Shown: positions 1 through 7,876, counted from the stretch's first letter. The stretch is 32,891 nt of DNA from DATKHR01 sp035510155 (GCA_035510155.1 DATKHR010000127.1:1-32891), one strand, 5' to 3'. The notes: generated by a model from the letters alone, not told the origin. Translations and numbers: made by a program.

Positions 1-669
1 GGGGGTACGGACATGGCCGCGGGCGAGCGGCTCCTGGCCGCCGCGCGCAAGGCTTTCTTCGGTCCGATGCGCGTGTCGGTCATGCTCGACTCGAACGGCT
101 CGAATACGACAGCGGTCGCCGCATGCACGAAGCTCGAGCGGGCCGCCGGCGCAATCGCCGGGCGTCGCGCGGTGGTGACTGCGAGCACCGGACCGGTCGG
201 GATGCGTGCTGCCGGCCTGCTCGCGCAGGCAGGGGCATACGTCGTCGTCACGTCCCGTCGGCCTCAGGGCGCCGAGGCCATCGTCGAGGCGATCCAACAG
301 CGCTTTGGCGCAACAGTGCGCCCCATGACGATGGCCGACGGCTCGGGCGCGGCGTCGGTCCTGGAAGGCGCCGAGCTCGTGCTCAACGCGGGGGGCGCCG
401 GCGTCTGTCTGGTGCCGCAGGAGGCCTGGGTGGGCCGCGCCGGTCTCCGGGCCATTGCCGACGTGAACGCCGTGCCACCGCTCGGCGTGGAAGGCATTGA
501 GGTGACCGACAACGGAGTCGACCGAAATGGCGTGCTGGTGTTCGGGGCGCTTGGCGTGGGCCAGCTGAAGATGAAAATCCACAAGGCGTGCATTGCCCGA
601 CTCTTCGAGCGCAACGACCTCGTGCTCGACGCCGAATCGATAGCCGAAGTCGCCAAGAGCCTCGGGTAG
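1..669 (+). CDS. mtdB: NAD(P)-dependent methylene-H4MPT dehydrogenase MtdB (5' partial)
   Basis: Oxidises methylene-tetrahydromethanopterin to methenyl-H4MPT with NAD(P)+ in the cytoplasm, the step before Mch in formaldehyde oxidation. The frame is open to the window's first base, and an in-frame ATG at 13 is internal: it sits in a GTDMAAGE stretch typical of the middle of the MtdA/MtdB N-terminal domain. About 220 residues are present against roughly 290 in the family, so some 65-70 N-terminal residues lie upstream. The MLDSNGSNTTA substrate-domain motif and the TASTGPVGMRAA dinucleotide-binding loop are clear, followed by a C-terminal GALGVGQLKMKIHKA segment. The next gene starts 5 bases downstream, so it is probably co-transcribed. 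MtdB rather than MtdA is inferred from the H4MPT gene context. Confidence 0.9.
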   Translation, partial: GGTDMAAGERLLAAARKAFFGPMRVSVMLDSNGSNTTAVAACTKLERAAGAIAGRRAVVTASTGPVGMRAAGLLAQAGAYVVVTSRRPQGAEAIVEAIQQRFGATVRPMTMADGSGAASVLEGAELVLNAGGAGVCLVPQEAWVGRAGLRAIADVNAVPPLGVEGIEVTDNGVDRNGVLVFGALGVGQLKMKIHKACIARLFERNDLVLDAESIAEVAKSLG

Positions 670-674
670 TAGCC

Positions 675-1772
675 GTGCCCCGCGTCATCGGCATCGACCC
701 GGGCACGGTAAGCGTCGACCTCTGCGGGCTCGAAGACGGAACGGTTTTTGTCGACCAATCCCTGCCGACCGCAGAGGCGCTCGCGAGCCCCGGGACCCTC
801 GTTGGCATGCTCGACGCGGCGAACCGCACGCGCCCACTCGATCTCGTTGCCGGGCCCTCCGGGTACGGACTTCCTCTCACGCGGGCGAGCGACCTCACGG
901 AGGCCGATCTGCGCCTGGCCTTCCTGGCCCCGGAGGGGGAGTCGGGCGGCATCGGCGGACTGCGAACGCTCCTCCGCGCGCTCAGAGAATCCCGGCTTCC
1001 GGTGGTTCTCACGCCGGGCGTCATTCATCTGGCCTCGGTACCGGCGCACCGGAAGGTCAATCGCGTCGACATGGGCACGGCAGACAAGGTCTGCGCCGTT
1101 GCGCTCGCCGTGCGCGACCAGGCCGCGCGCCGCGGATGCGCCGAGCGCGACGTGTCGTTCATCATGCTCGAGCTCGGCGGAGCGTTCACGGCGGCCATCG
1201 CGGTCGAGAACGGGCGCATCGTCGACGGCCTCGGCGGAACCTCCGGACCGCTCGGCATCCGCGCCGCGGGCGCGCTCGATGGAGAGGTGGCGTATCTCGC
1301 CGGGTCGGTGTCGAAGCGCTTCCTGTTCGGCGGCGGCGCGTCGGCGATAGCCGGCACGCCCGACGCGTCGGGCGAATCGATCGCATCGCCGACCACGCCT
1401 CGCGGCGGCGTTGCCTGGGAGGCGTATCTCGAAAGCGCGGTCAAAGCCGTCGCGCTGCTCACCGCGGTTGCGCCGTCCTGCTCCGAGGTGGTCCTGTCGG
1501 GCCGGCTGGCAGGCGTCGGCGCCGTGCGCGACGCGCTCGTGGCGCGACTGGTCGCAGCCAAACGTCATCTGCGCGTGCATGGGCTCACCGGGTTCACGAC
1601 GGTGGCGAAAGCGGCGGCGCAAGGCGCGGCGCTCGTCGCCGACGGCCTCGCTGGCGGCCAGGCGTCGGAGCTCGTTGAGACCCTCGGCATCCGAGCGGCG
1701 CACGGCACGGTGCTCGATCATCTCTACGTCGTCGATCCCGCCGCGGCGCGCGCACGTCTTGGAATCGTTTGA
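675..1772 (+). CDS. DUF1464-family ASKHA/butyrate-kinase-like protein
   Basis: A 365-residue protein resembling the DUF1464 family (COG2441, predicted butyrate kinase), best known from archaea and of unproven function. The N-terminal RVIGIDPGTVSVDLCGL looks like the phosphate-1 loop of an ASKHA-fold kinase. A second loop, MLELGGAFTAAIAVENGRI, falls near residue 165, followed by GGTSGPLGIRAAGALDGEVAYL, which I associate with DUF1464. I chose GTG 675 because it puts the kinase loop at the very N terminus; an ATG at 588 would overlap mtdB by 82 bases. It lies between mtdB and an ATP-grasp gene in a C1 cofactor cluster, so a role in H4MPT or methylofuran synthesis or recycling is inferred. No substrate can be read from the sequence. 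Confidence 0.75.
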   Translation: MPRVIGIDPGTVSVDLCGLEDGTVFVDQSLPTAEALASPGTLVGMLDAANRTRPLDLVAGPSGYGLPLTRASDLTEADLRLAFLAPEGESGGIGGLRTLLRALRESRLPVVLTPGVIHLASVPAHRKVNRVDMGTADKVCAVALAVRDQAARRGCAERDVSFIMLELGGAFTAAIAVENGRIVDGLGGTSGPLGIRAAGALDGEVAYLAGSVSKRFLFGGGASAIAGTPDASGESIASPTTPRGGVAWEAYLESAVKAVALLTAVAPSCSEVVLSGRLAGVGAVRDALVARLVAAKRHLRVHGLTGFTTVAKAAAQGAALVADGLAGGQASELVETLGIRAAHGTVLDHLYVVDPAAARARLGIV

Positions 1773-2938
1773 GAGTGCTCCTTGCCGGCGTCTCGACGCG
1801 CGCGGCCGCGGAGTCGGCAGCTCGGGCCGGGTTTGCGGTCACCTCCATCGACGCGTTCGCGGACGTCGATCAGCATCCGTCGGTGCGCGCGCAGTCCTTG
1901 GGCCGTCGCTTCTCGCCGGCCGCCGCGACGCGCGAGGCGCTGACGATCTCGTGCGACGCGGTCGCGTACGGCTCCAACTTCGAGAACGATCCGACTGCCA
2001 TCCGCGAGCTGGCTCGCGGACGCGCGCTCTGGGGCAATCCGAGCGACATCATCCGCCGCGTGCGCGACCCCAACCTTCTGTCACGCGCGCTTCGCCGGAA
2101 GGGTCTGGCGGCGCCCGACGTGGTCGACGAGCCCCCGATGGAAGACGAGACGCCGCCTGGCACGCCTCGGCGGGAGTACAAGTGGCTCGTGAAGCCGCGG
2201 GCGTCGGGCGGAGGTCACCGCGTTCGGCCGTGGCATCACGGGATGCGCCTGCCGTCCGATTGCTATCTCCAGGAATACATCGATGGAACTCCCGCGTCAC
2301 TTGTCTTCGTCGCGTCCGGCCGCCGGGCGGTCCCGATCGGCTTCTGCCGTCAGTTGATTGGCGAGGACGCATTTGGCAGCGCAGGGTTCCGCTACTGCGG
2401 GAACGTTCTGACTGCCGCGGGCGAGGACGATGAAGTCATCGGCGCGGCGTCGGCCGTGGCCCGCGCGGTGTGCGAGGAATTCGGACTGGTCGGCGTCAAC
2501 GGCATCGACATGATGGTGAAGGACGGCGTGCCGTACGCGATCGAGGTGAATCCGCGATGGTGCGCGTCCATGGAGCTCGTCGAGCGCGCGTACGCTCTCT
2601 CGGTGTTCGGCGCCCATGCCGCGGTGTGGCGTGACGGCGTGGTTCCGAATTTCGATCTTGCGCGGGCCCGCCGCGGAGCGAGGGCGACGGGGAAAGCGGT
2701 CGTCTTCGCGCGACGGGACGTCGTCGTGGGCGACACGCGGGCGTGGTTGGTTGAACGGGACGCGGCCGGCGCGGCCGCCGGAGACCTCCGCGACATCCCG
2801 AGTCCGGGGACGCGAATCGGCGCGGGCCGGCCCGTGTGCACCGTCTTCGCCTCGGGTCGCGCATCGGAAGAGTGCCACGCCGGGCTCGTCCGGCGCGCCA
2901 ATCGCGTCTACGCGTTGCTCGACGCACCGTCCGGCTGA
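1769..2938 (+). CDS. ATP-grasp carboligase-like protein (COG2232 type)
   Basis: A 389-residue ATP-grasp enzyme, expected to join a carboxylate to an amine or other nucleophile through an acyl-phosphate. Visible elements are the lysine-bearing KWLVKPRASGGGHRVRPW segment near residue 135, the YLQEYIDGTPASLVFVASG strand near 165, and the metal-binding VGVNGIDMMVKDGVPYAIEVNPRW near 245 with a Glu and Asn pair. The TTG start at 1769 overlaps the upstream stop as TTGA, suggesting translational coupling; GTG 1775 is an alternative. It is one of three different ATP-grasp proteins in this cluster. ATP-grasp genes of this type recur in H4MPT/methylofuran islands of bacteria, but I know of no established reaction. 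It could add a glutamate or other amino acid to a cofactor. Confidence 0.75.
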   Translation: MRVLLAGVSTRAAAESAARAGFAVTSIDAFADVDQHPSVRAQSLGRRFSPAAATREALTISCDAVAYGSNFENDPTAIRELARGRALWGNPSDIIRRVRDPNLLSRALRRKGLAAPDVVDEPPMEDETPPGTPRREYKWLVKPRASGGGHRVRPWHHGMRLPSDCYLQEYIDGTPASLVFVASGRRAVPIGFCRQLIGEDAFGSAGFRYCGNVLTAAGEDDEVIGAASAVARAVCEEFGLVGVNGIDMMVKDGVPYAIEVNPRWCASMELVERAYALSVFGAHAAVWRDGVVPNFDLARARRGARATGKAVVFARRDVVVGDTRAWLVERDAAGAAAGDLRDIPSPGTRIGAGRPVCTVFASGRASEECHAGLVRRANRVYALLDAPSG

Positions 2939-2956
2939 CGCGGGTGCCCAGGTCGT

Positions 2957-2988
2957 TTGAAAGGGTCGCCAAACTGATATGTTATGAT
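2957..2988 (+). promoter_or_regulatory. Candidate promoter for the fwd operon
   Basis: This is a locally A+T-rich patch in an otherwise GC-rich island, within the 82-base gap before fwdD. An extended -10, TGTTATGAT, lies at 2980-2988. A TTGAAA at 2957-2962 resembles a -35 box but is 20 bases from the hexamer, so the extended -10 probably matters more. Transcription would begin near 2995, giving a leader of about 25 bases before TTG 3021. This is pattern reading only. Confidence 0.35.
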
Positions 2989-3020
2989 TCACGCCTCAGA
3001 CGGGAAGGAACGGTATCCTA

Positions 3021-3359
3021 TTGGAACGAAAGCGCTTTATCATGAATGCCGGCCGCACGACCAGGCAGGGCCAGCAGATCAATGTCGGCAAGGACTCGAC
3101 CGAGTACCAGGCGACCGTCAGCACCGTGACGATGCATCCCGACGACATGAAGGCCGTAGGGGTCAGACCTGGGGACAGCCTGCGAATCAGCACCGAGCAC
3201 GCTCAGGTCATTTTTACGTGCATCGAGGGCAAAGTTCCCCCGGGCATGATCTTTGTCCCGTACGGACCACCCACGTGTCAGCTGATGGGCCGGTTCACGG
3301 ATGGCACGGGAATGCCTACTTCGAAAGGCTGGGAGGTCGACGTTGAAGCCGTCGCCTAA
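3021..3359 (+). CDS. fwdD: Formylmethanofuran dehydrogenase subunit D (molybdopterin dinucleotide-binding)
   Basis: A 112-residue protein matching FwdD/FmdD, the small subunit that with FwdB encloses the bis-pyranopterin Mo or W cofactor. The N-terminal RFIMNAGRTTRQGQ matches the family's first strand. The double-psi barrel features DDMKAVGVRPGDSLRIST and VPYGPPTCQLMG are clear, as is TDGTGMPTSKGWEVDVE, typical of the FwdD C terminus. TTG 3021 is preferred because it includes the first beta strand; ATG 3042 would remove it. Its tail overlaps the next small gene by 17 bases. As I recall, classical methylotroph Fhc complexes have no metal-binding subunit of this sort, so its presence points to a redox-active dehydrogenase rather than a simple hydrolase. 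Confidence 0.88.
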   Translation: MERKRFIMNAGRTTRQGQQINVGKDSTEYQATVSTVTMHPDDMKAVGVRPGDSLRISTEHAQVIFTCIEGKVPPGMIFVPYGPPTCQLMGRFTDGTGMPTSKGWEVDVEAVA

Positions 3360-3501
3360 GTTCAAGAACACGGGCGGTTGCCCGGAGGTCCCCCACATCG
3401 GCCGATCGTCCGGCGACGTCTCGGCCTGGGAAATGATCGAAGCCGGCCGGTACATGCCGCGCCGCATTCGTGGAAGCTTCCCCGGCCGTGAGCTTGGTTG
3501 A
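3343..3501 (+). CDS. Unrecognised 52-residue protein between fwdD and fwdB
   Basis: A short frame starting at TTG 3343 inside the end of fwdD (17-base overlap) and ending 65 bases before fwdB. I do not recognise it. It is basic, has a single cysteine in an NTGGCPEVPHIGRSS stretch, a short amphipathic segment (SAWEMIEAGRYM), and an arginine-rich end with RRIRGSFPGREL. No signal peptide or membrane segment is visible. The composition looks like real protein rather than a shadow frame, and its place inside the fwd operon suggests an accessory or small structural subunit of the complex. Function is unknown. An in-frame ATG at 3301 gives a longer version that would overlap fwdD much more and is less likely. 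Confidence 0.55.
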   Translation: MKPSPKFKNTGGCPEVPHIGRSSGDVSAWEMIEAGRYMPRRIRGSFPGRELG

Positions 3502-3566
3502 ACCTTCGTCATTCCGCCCGGGACGGGCGGACAGGCTGGCGCCCGGACGGGACGAAAGGGACCCTC

Positions 3567-4898
3567 GTGAATCTCAGCGTCGTCAAGAACGCCACGTGCA
3601 CATTCTGCGGATGCGTGTGCGACGATATCGAGCTGCACGCCGACGGCGAGCGAATCGTCAAGGCCAAGAATGCCTGCAGCCTCGGCGACGCCTGGTTCAA
3701 GCACCACACGGCGGAACACGTGTTCCCCGACGCGCTCGTGGACGGGAAACCCGCGCCGCTCGATGCAGCCATCGAGGCGGCCGCCACGTATCTCTACGAA
3801 GCCAACATGCCGCTCGTCTACGGGCTCAGCAACATCACGTGCGAGGCGCAGCGGGAAGCCGTCGCGCTCGCGGAATCGATCGGAGGTGTGATTGACAGTC
3901 ACACCTCCCTTTGACACGGCCCCACTGAGATAGCCGCCCAGTTGGGCGGCAAGATTACGTGCACGCTCGGCGAAGTCAAGAATCGTGCGGACTTCATCAT
4001 GTATTGGGGCGGCAACCCCGCCGAATGCCACCCGCGGCACTTCACCAAGTACACGTTGACGCCCAAAGGGAAATTCGTGCCGGAGGGTCGGAAAGCGCGC
4101 ACGATGGTGCTCGTCGACATTCGCGAGACGCCCAGCGCGAAGGCCGCGGACATTTTTCTCCAGATTCGGCCGGGCAAGGACTTCGAGGTTGCGACCACCC
4201 TGCGGGCGATGGTCAAAGGACAGCCGGTCAATCCCGCGATTGTGTCGGAGACTGGCCTCACGGTCGAACGGCTGCAGGACATCGTCGACCGGATGAAGCG
4301 CGCGCGATTCGGCGTGATCTTCTTCGGGATGGGCGTGTCGATGACGCGTGGGAAGCACATGAACTCGAGTGCCATCCTGAACCTCACGGCGGAGATGAAC
4401 GCCTTCACGAAGTTCGTCTGCATGCCGATGCGTGGCCACGGCAACGTCACGGGCGCCGACGTCGTCCTTCGATGGACCACCGGCTATCCGTTCGGCGTGG
4501 ATCTCTCGCGCGGCTATCCGCGGTTCAATCCGGGAGAGTTCTCGACCGTGGATCTTCTCGTTCGCGGCGACAACGACGCCGCGCTCGTTCTCGGCGCGGA
4601 TCCGGGCGCGACGATGCCGCAGCCGGGGATCGAGCACCTGGCGCGGATCCCGACGATCGTGCTTGACCCCAAGGTGACGCACACCAGCCGGCTCGCGCGC
4701 GTGCACATCACTACGGCTGTCACCGGCGTGAGCGCGCCCGGCACGTCCTACCGCATGGACGAGATCCCGCTGCCGCTCAGACCCGCACTGACGTCGCCGT
4801 ATCCGACCGACGAGGAGGTCATCCGCCGCATTCGCCGGGCAGTCGCGGCGAAGCCAGCCTGGACGGCTGCGCCCAGCCGAATGATGGCGATCGCCTAG
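3567..4898 (+). CDS. fwdB: Selenocysteine-containing formylmethanofuran dehydrogenase subunit B
   Basis: Catalytic Mo/W subunit that interconverts CO2 and formate within the formylmethanofuran dehydrogenase complex. GTG 3567 follows an AAAGGG ribosome site. The codon at 3912-3914 is an in-frame TGA (residue 116). The frame then runs on to TAG 4896-4898, giving 443 residues, normal for FwdB (about 430). The sequence before the TGA reads GGVIDSHTSL and after it HGPTEIAAQLGG; archaeal FwdB has an invariant Cys at this point (about residue 118), and selenocysteine in some methanogens. Four cysteines in CX2CX3CX18C (residues 11, 14, 18, 37) would hold a [4Fe-4S] cluster. The upstream YGLSNITCEAQ and downstream MYWGGNPAECHPRH are also family-typical. 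A hairpin after the TGA could be the SECIS. A plain nonsense mutation is the alternative, but the flanks show no decay. Confidence 0.9.
3912..3950 (+). promoter_or_regulatory. Predicted UGA-Sec codon with bacterial SECIS hairpin in fwdB
   Basis: TGA at 3912-3914 is followed by 18 bases and then GCCGCCC (3933-3939), loop AGUU (3940-3943) and GGGCGGC (3944-3950): a perfect 7-bp GC stem. The loop has a G at its second position followed by U, and starts 25 bases after the UGA. Both match the general description of bacterial SECIS elements (a G among the first loop bases, loop about 16-37 bases from UGA). SelB would bind it to direct Sec-tRNA to the UGA. A possible outer stem pairs CACG at 3915-3918 with CGTG at 3958-3961. 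Confidence 0.75.
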
Positions 4899-4903
4899 GG
4901 TTC

Positions 4904-6550
4904 ATGCTTCGGATCACCGGAGGGACCGTCTACGATCCCGCCAACGGGATCGACGGGGTCGTCAAAGATCTCTGCATCGCAGACGGCCGCATCGTCGCCG
5001 AGGCCGCCCTGCCCGCGGGCGCTCGCACGATCGACGCCAGCGGCATGGTCGTGATGCCCGGCGGCGTCGACGTCCACACGCATGTCGCGGGCGGCGCCCT
5101 CAACTTCGCGCGCGGACTGGTGCCCGAGAACCAGCGCGCCGCGCGCAAGTTCCTGCACGGTCTCGACCGCCGCGCCGGGCTGGGCGGCATGACGCCGACC
5201 ACGTTCGCGACGGGCTACCTGTACGCAGGCATGGGCTGGACGACCGTCAATGAGGCGGCCGTGCCGATTCTGTCGGCGCGCCACACGCACGAGGAGCTCC
5301 ACGACATCCCGATCGTCGACAAGACCTCGCTCGTGCTGATGGCGAACAACGAGTTCGTACTCGATCTGCTCGAGGCCGGCGAGATCGAGCGCGCGCGGCA
5401 GGTCGTCGCCTGGCTCGTCTGGGCGGCGAAAGCGTACGGCCTGAAGGCCGTCAATCCCGGCGGCGTCGAGGCCTGGAAATGGGGAAAGAACGCGAACACG
5501 CTTCACGCGCCGATCGAGGGGTACAACACGGTGACGCCGGCGCAGATCATCGCGAGCCTTGCGGGCATGGCCGATGATCTGGGGCTCCCGCATCCGGTCC
5601 ATCTGCACTGCAACAACCTCGGCGTGCCCGGCAACTTCGCGACGACGATCGAGACGATGAGCGTGCTGCAGGGACACCGGGCGCACCTGGCGCATCTGCA
5701 GTTCCATGCGTACGGGGGCGACGACTGGAGCACGATGCGGTCCGAATCGGCGCGCGTCGCGGAAGCATTCAGCGCTCAGAAGAATTTGACGACCGATGCC
5801 GGCGCCGTCCTGTTCGGCGACGCGGTCACCATTACGGCAGACGGTCCGTGGCAGCATCTGCTCTACCAGCTCACCGGGCGCAAGTGGGGGAATCTGGACG
5901 TCGAGAACGAGACCGGCTGCGGCATCGTGCCGTACGTCTACAAGGACAGAAATCTCGTGAACGCCGTGCAGTGGGCGGTGGGTCTCGAGCTGCTCCTGCT
6001 GATTGACGACCCCTGGCGGATCTTTCTGACCACCGACCATCCGAACGGCGGAGGCTTCTGGCGGTATCCGGAGATCATCCACATGCTGATGAACGCCGAG
6101 TTCCGCAAGGAGCAGGTGCAGAAGCTGCCCGAAAAAGCGCGGGGGCGGATCCTGCTCCCGGATCTCGATCGCGAATACACGCTGTCGGAGATCGCGATCA
6201 TCACGTCGGCGGGCCCGGCTAGGGCGCTCGGCCTCGCCGAGAAGGGGCACCTGGGCGTGGGCGCCCACGCCGACGTCGCGATCTATCCCATCAGGCCCGA
6301 TCACGGACTCCTCTTCTCGTACCCGCGCTACGTGCTCAAGGGCGGCGCCATCGTGGTCGAGGAGGGCGACGTGCGCAACGTCGTCGACGGCCGGGAGTTC
6401 ATCGTGCATCCGGCGTGCGACGATGCGATCGAAGAGTACATTCGCCCGCTCTTCGAGAAGGTCTACACGATGTCGTTTGCGAACTACCCGGTGGAAATGG
6501 AACGACTTCGTCACCCCGAAGTGATCGCGTGCGGCCGCACGAGCGCCTAG
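4904..6550 (+). CDS. fwdA: Formylmethanofuran dehydrogenase/hydrolase subunit A (amidohydrolase)
   Basis: A 548-residue amidohydrolase-superfamily subunit (FwdA/FhcA) that hydrolyses formyl-methanofuran to formate, or the reverse. In the archaeal enzyme formate then passes through a tunnel to the FwdB metal site. Metal-site features are DVHTHVAGG (residues about 57-64), the lysine in GLKAVNPGG (a candidate carboxylated ligand), HLHCNNLGVPGN, LAHLQFHAYGG, and TTDHPNGG with the catalytic Asp. It starts 5 bases after the fwdB stop and is followed by fwdC, the order expected for one complex. Length matches the family (about 550-570). Whether it works as a dehydrogenase partner or as a stand-alone Fhc-type hydrolase depends on FwdB; here FwdB keeps its redox residues. 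Confidence 0.93.
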   Translation: MLRITGGTVYDPANGIDGVVKDLCIADGRIVAEAALPAGARTIDASGMVVMPGGVDVHTHVAGGALNFARGLVPENQRAARKFLHGLDRRAGLGGMTPTTFATGYLYAGMGWTTVNEAAVPILSARHTHEELHDIPIVDKTSLVLMANNEFVLDLLEAGEIERARQVVAWLVWAAKAYGLKAVNPGGVEAWKWGKNANTLHAPIEGYNTVTPAQIIASLAGMADDLGLPHPVHLHCNNLGVPGNFATTIETMSVLQGHRAHLAHLQFHAYGGDDWSTMRSESARVAEAFSAQKNLTTDAGAVLFGDAVTITADGPWQHLLYQLTGRKWGNLDVENETGCGIVPYVYKDRNLVNAVQWAVGLELLLLIDDPWRIFLTTDHPNGGGFWRYPEIIHMLMNAEFRKEQVQKLPEKARGRILLPDLDREYTLSEIAIITSAGPARALGLAEKGHLGVGAHADVAIYPIRPDHGLLFSYPRYVLKGGAIVVEEGDVRNVVDGREFIVHPACDDAIEEYIRPLFEKVYTMSFANYPVEMERLRHPEVIACGRTSA

Positions 6551-6561
6551 CCCCACTCTGT

Positions 6562-7395
6562 ATGCTCACACTGACGCTCAAGGACGCCCCGTCGGTGCCG
6601 CTCGAGGCGGACGTGCTGTCGCCCGACACGATTGCGCCCCTGACGGACGAGGAGGTTCGGGCGCTGCCTGTGTATTTGGGGAAACGGCAGCGACGCCTCG
6701 ATGACTTCTTCGCGGTCGACCGAGAGTCACGCGGCCCGAGTCATCACGACCCTGACGATGCGGTCGAGATTCGCGGCGACCTGCGGCGCGTCAAGTGGAT
6801 CGGGCGCGGCATGACTCGAGGCGTGCTCCGCATTCACGGCCACGCAGGAATGCACCTCGGATCGGCGATGAAGGGCGGCTCGATCGAGGTGTCGGGCGAC
6901 GCAGGAGACTGGCTCGGCGCGGAGATGGCCGGTGGCATGATCCACGTGCGCGGGAATGCCGGTGGCCAGGTCGGCGCGGCTTACCGCGGCGGCCTGGCTG
7001 GGATGAGAGACGGGACGATCCTGATCGACGGCTCGGCCGGCCTCGAGGTGGGGATGCGCATGAAGCGCGGCACGATCGTGGTCGGTGAACAGGTGAGAGA
7101 TTTCGCCGGGCTGCAAATGAAGGGCGGCACCATCGTCTTGCGAGGTGGCGCCGAGCTTCGAACCGGCGCGTGGATGAACCGGGGCACCATCATCTCGCTG
7201 AAGCCGATTTCGCTGCTGCCGACCTTCACGTATGCGGCCACGTACAACCCGACGTTCGTGCGCCTCTACGCCAGACGTCTGGCGGCGTTTGGATACGCTC
7301 TCCCGTACGACGGTCGGCAGGGCAGCTACCAGCGCTACACAGGGGACGCCGCGGTTCCCGGGCGAGGGGAGATACTCGTCTGGCAGCCGCATTGA
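6562..7395 (+). CDS. fwdC: Formylmethanofuran dehydrogenase subunit C
   Basis: A 277-residue subunit of the FwdC/FhcC family, which shares the right-handed beta-helix of the glutamate synthase C-terminal domain. In the bacterial Fhc complex this subunit has a structural role and contacts FhcA and the formyltransferase. Tandem GXXGXXXG-type repeats are plain: GHAGMHLGSAMKGG, GDAGDWLGAEMAGG, GNAGGQVGAAYRGG, GSAGLEVGMRMKRG. A C-terminal family segment (LLPTFTYAATYNPTF) follows. ATG 6562 gives the usual N terminus (MLTLTLKD); longer in-frame starts would overlap fwdA. It begins 11 bases after fwdA and closes the fwdD-B-A-C block. Confidence 0.9.
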   Translation: MLTLTLKDAPSVPLEADVLSPDTIAPLTDEEVRALPVYLGKRQRRLDDFFAVDRESRGPSHHDPDDAVEIRGDLRRVKWIGRGMTRGVLRIHGHAGMHLGSAMKGGSIEVSGDAGDWLGAEMAGGMIHVRGNAGGQVGAAYRGGLAGMRDGTILIDGSAGLEVGMRMKRGTIVVGEQVRDFAGLQMKGGTIVLRGGAELRTGAWMNRGTIISLKPISLLPTFTYAATYNPTFVRLYARRLAAFGYALPYDGRQGSYQRYTGDAAVPGRGEILVWQPH

Positions 7396-7418
7396 GTATT
7401 GCGCGGGGGAGGGCTTCG

Positions 7419-7868
7419 GTGTACAAGAAACGCATGAAGAAGACCATGTTCCAGTCGATGATTCGCATCGGTCTCGCCCTTGCGGCGGTTCTGGCGCTGG
7501 TCGCAGTCGAGCCCGTCTCGGCTCACCATTCCTTCGCCGCCGAATTCGACGCAAGCAAGATGGTGACGCTCTCAGGCGCCGTCACGAAAGTCGAATGGGC
7601 GAACCCGCATATCTGGGTCTACCTGGACGTGAAGGACGAGCGGGGTGGCGTCCAACCGTGGCAGTGCGAGGGTGGTCCGCCCAATACGCTGACGCGGAAC
7701 GGCTGGAGCCCCAACTCGCTGAAGGTGGGCGACACGATTACCATCGACGGCGCGCTCGCGAAGGACGGATCGAAGACGTGCAACGCGCGGACGGTCAAGC
7801 TCGCGGACGGCCGCAGCGTGTTCGCCGGCTCGTCTGGGGGCGACAATCCTCCCCCGCCGAAGCCCTAG
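7419..7868 (+). CDS. Small secreted DUF6152-like protein
   Basis: A 149-residue exported protein. The N terminus is basic (YKKRMKK), followed by a hydrophobic core (GLALAAVLALVAV) and a likely cleavage after PVSA, before HHSFAAEFD. The mature part has the HHSFAAEFD, VTKVEWANPHIWVYLDV and WSPNSLKVGDTITIDG features that I associate with DUF6152, a small beta-rich family whose role is unknown. GTG 7419 is preferred because a GGGGGAGGG ribosome site ends 5 bases before it; ATG 7434 is the alternative. It begins 23 bases after fwdC and precedes another secreted protein, so an unrelated export pair has been placed inside the C1 operon. The tail is proline-rich. Confidence 0.7.
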   Translation: MYKKRMKKTMFQSMIRIGLALAAVLALVAVEPVSAHHSFAAEFDASKMVTLSGAVTKVEWANPHIWVYLDVKDERGGVQPWQCEGGPPNTLTRNGWSPNSLKVGDTITIDGALAKDGSKTCNARTVKLADGRSVFAGSSGGDNPPPPKP

Positions 7869-7876
7869 GTGTCGTC

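Noticed and set aside
264..1721. A 485-residue minus-strand frame opposite mtdB and the DUF1464 gene
   Set aside because: It has arginine- and alanine-rich shadow composition and no recognisable motifs; both plus-strand genes are clear.
2957..2962. TTGAAA as a full -35 box with a standard spacer
   Set aside because: The spacer to TATGAT is 20 bases, too long for a standard sigma-70 promoter; kept only as part of a weak extended -10 call.
3018..4706. A 562-residue minus-strand frame opposite the fwd genes
   Set aside because: GC-rich antisense artefact; it spans the well-supported fwdD and fwdB.
3498..4898. fwdB as two broken genes or a pseudogene (3498-3914 and 3942-4898)
   Set aside because: Both pieces are in the same frame with only the TGA between. 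The residues flanking it are those expected at the catalytic position, and a SECIS-like hairpin follows.
4895..6556. A 553-residue minus-strand frame opposite fwdA
   Set aside because: Antisense shadow of a highly conserved gene, with no family motifs.
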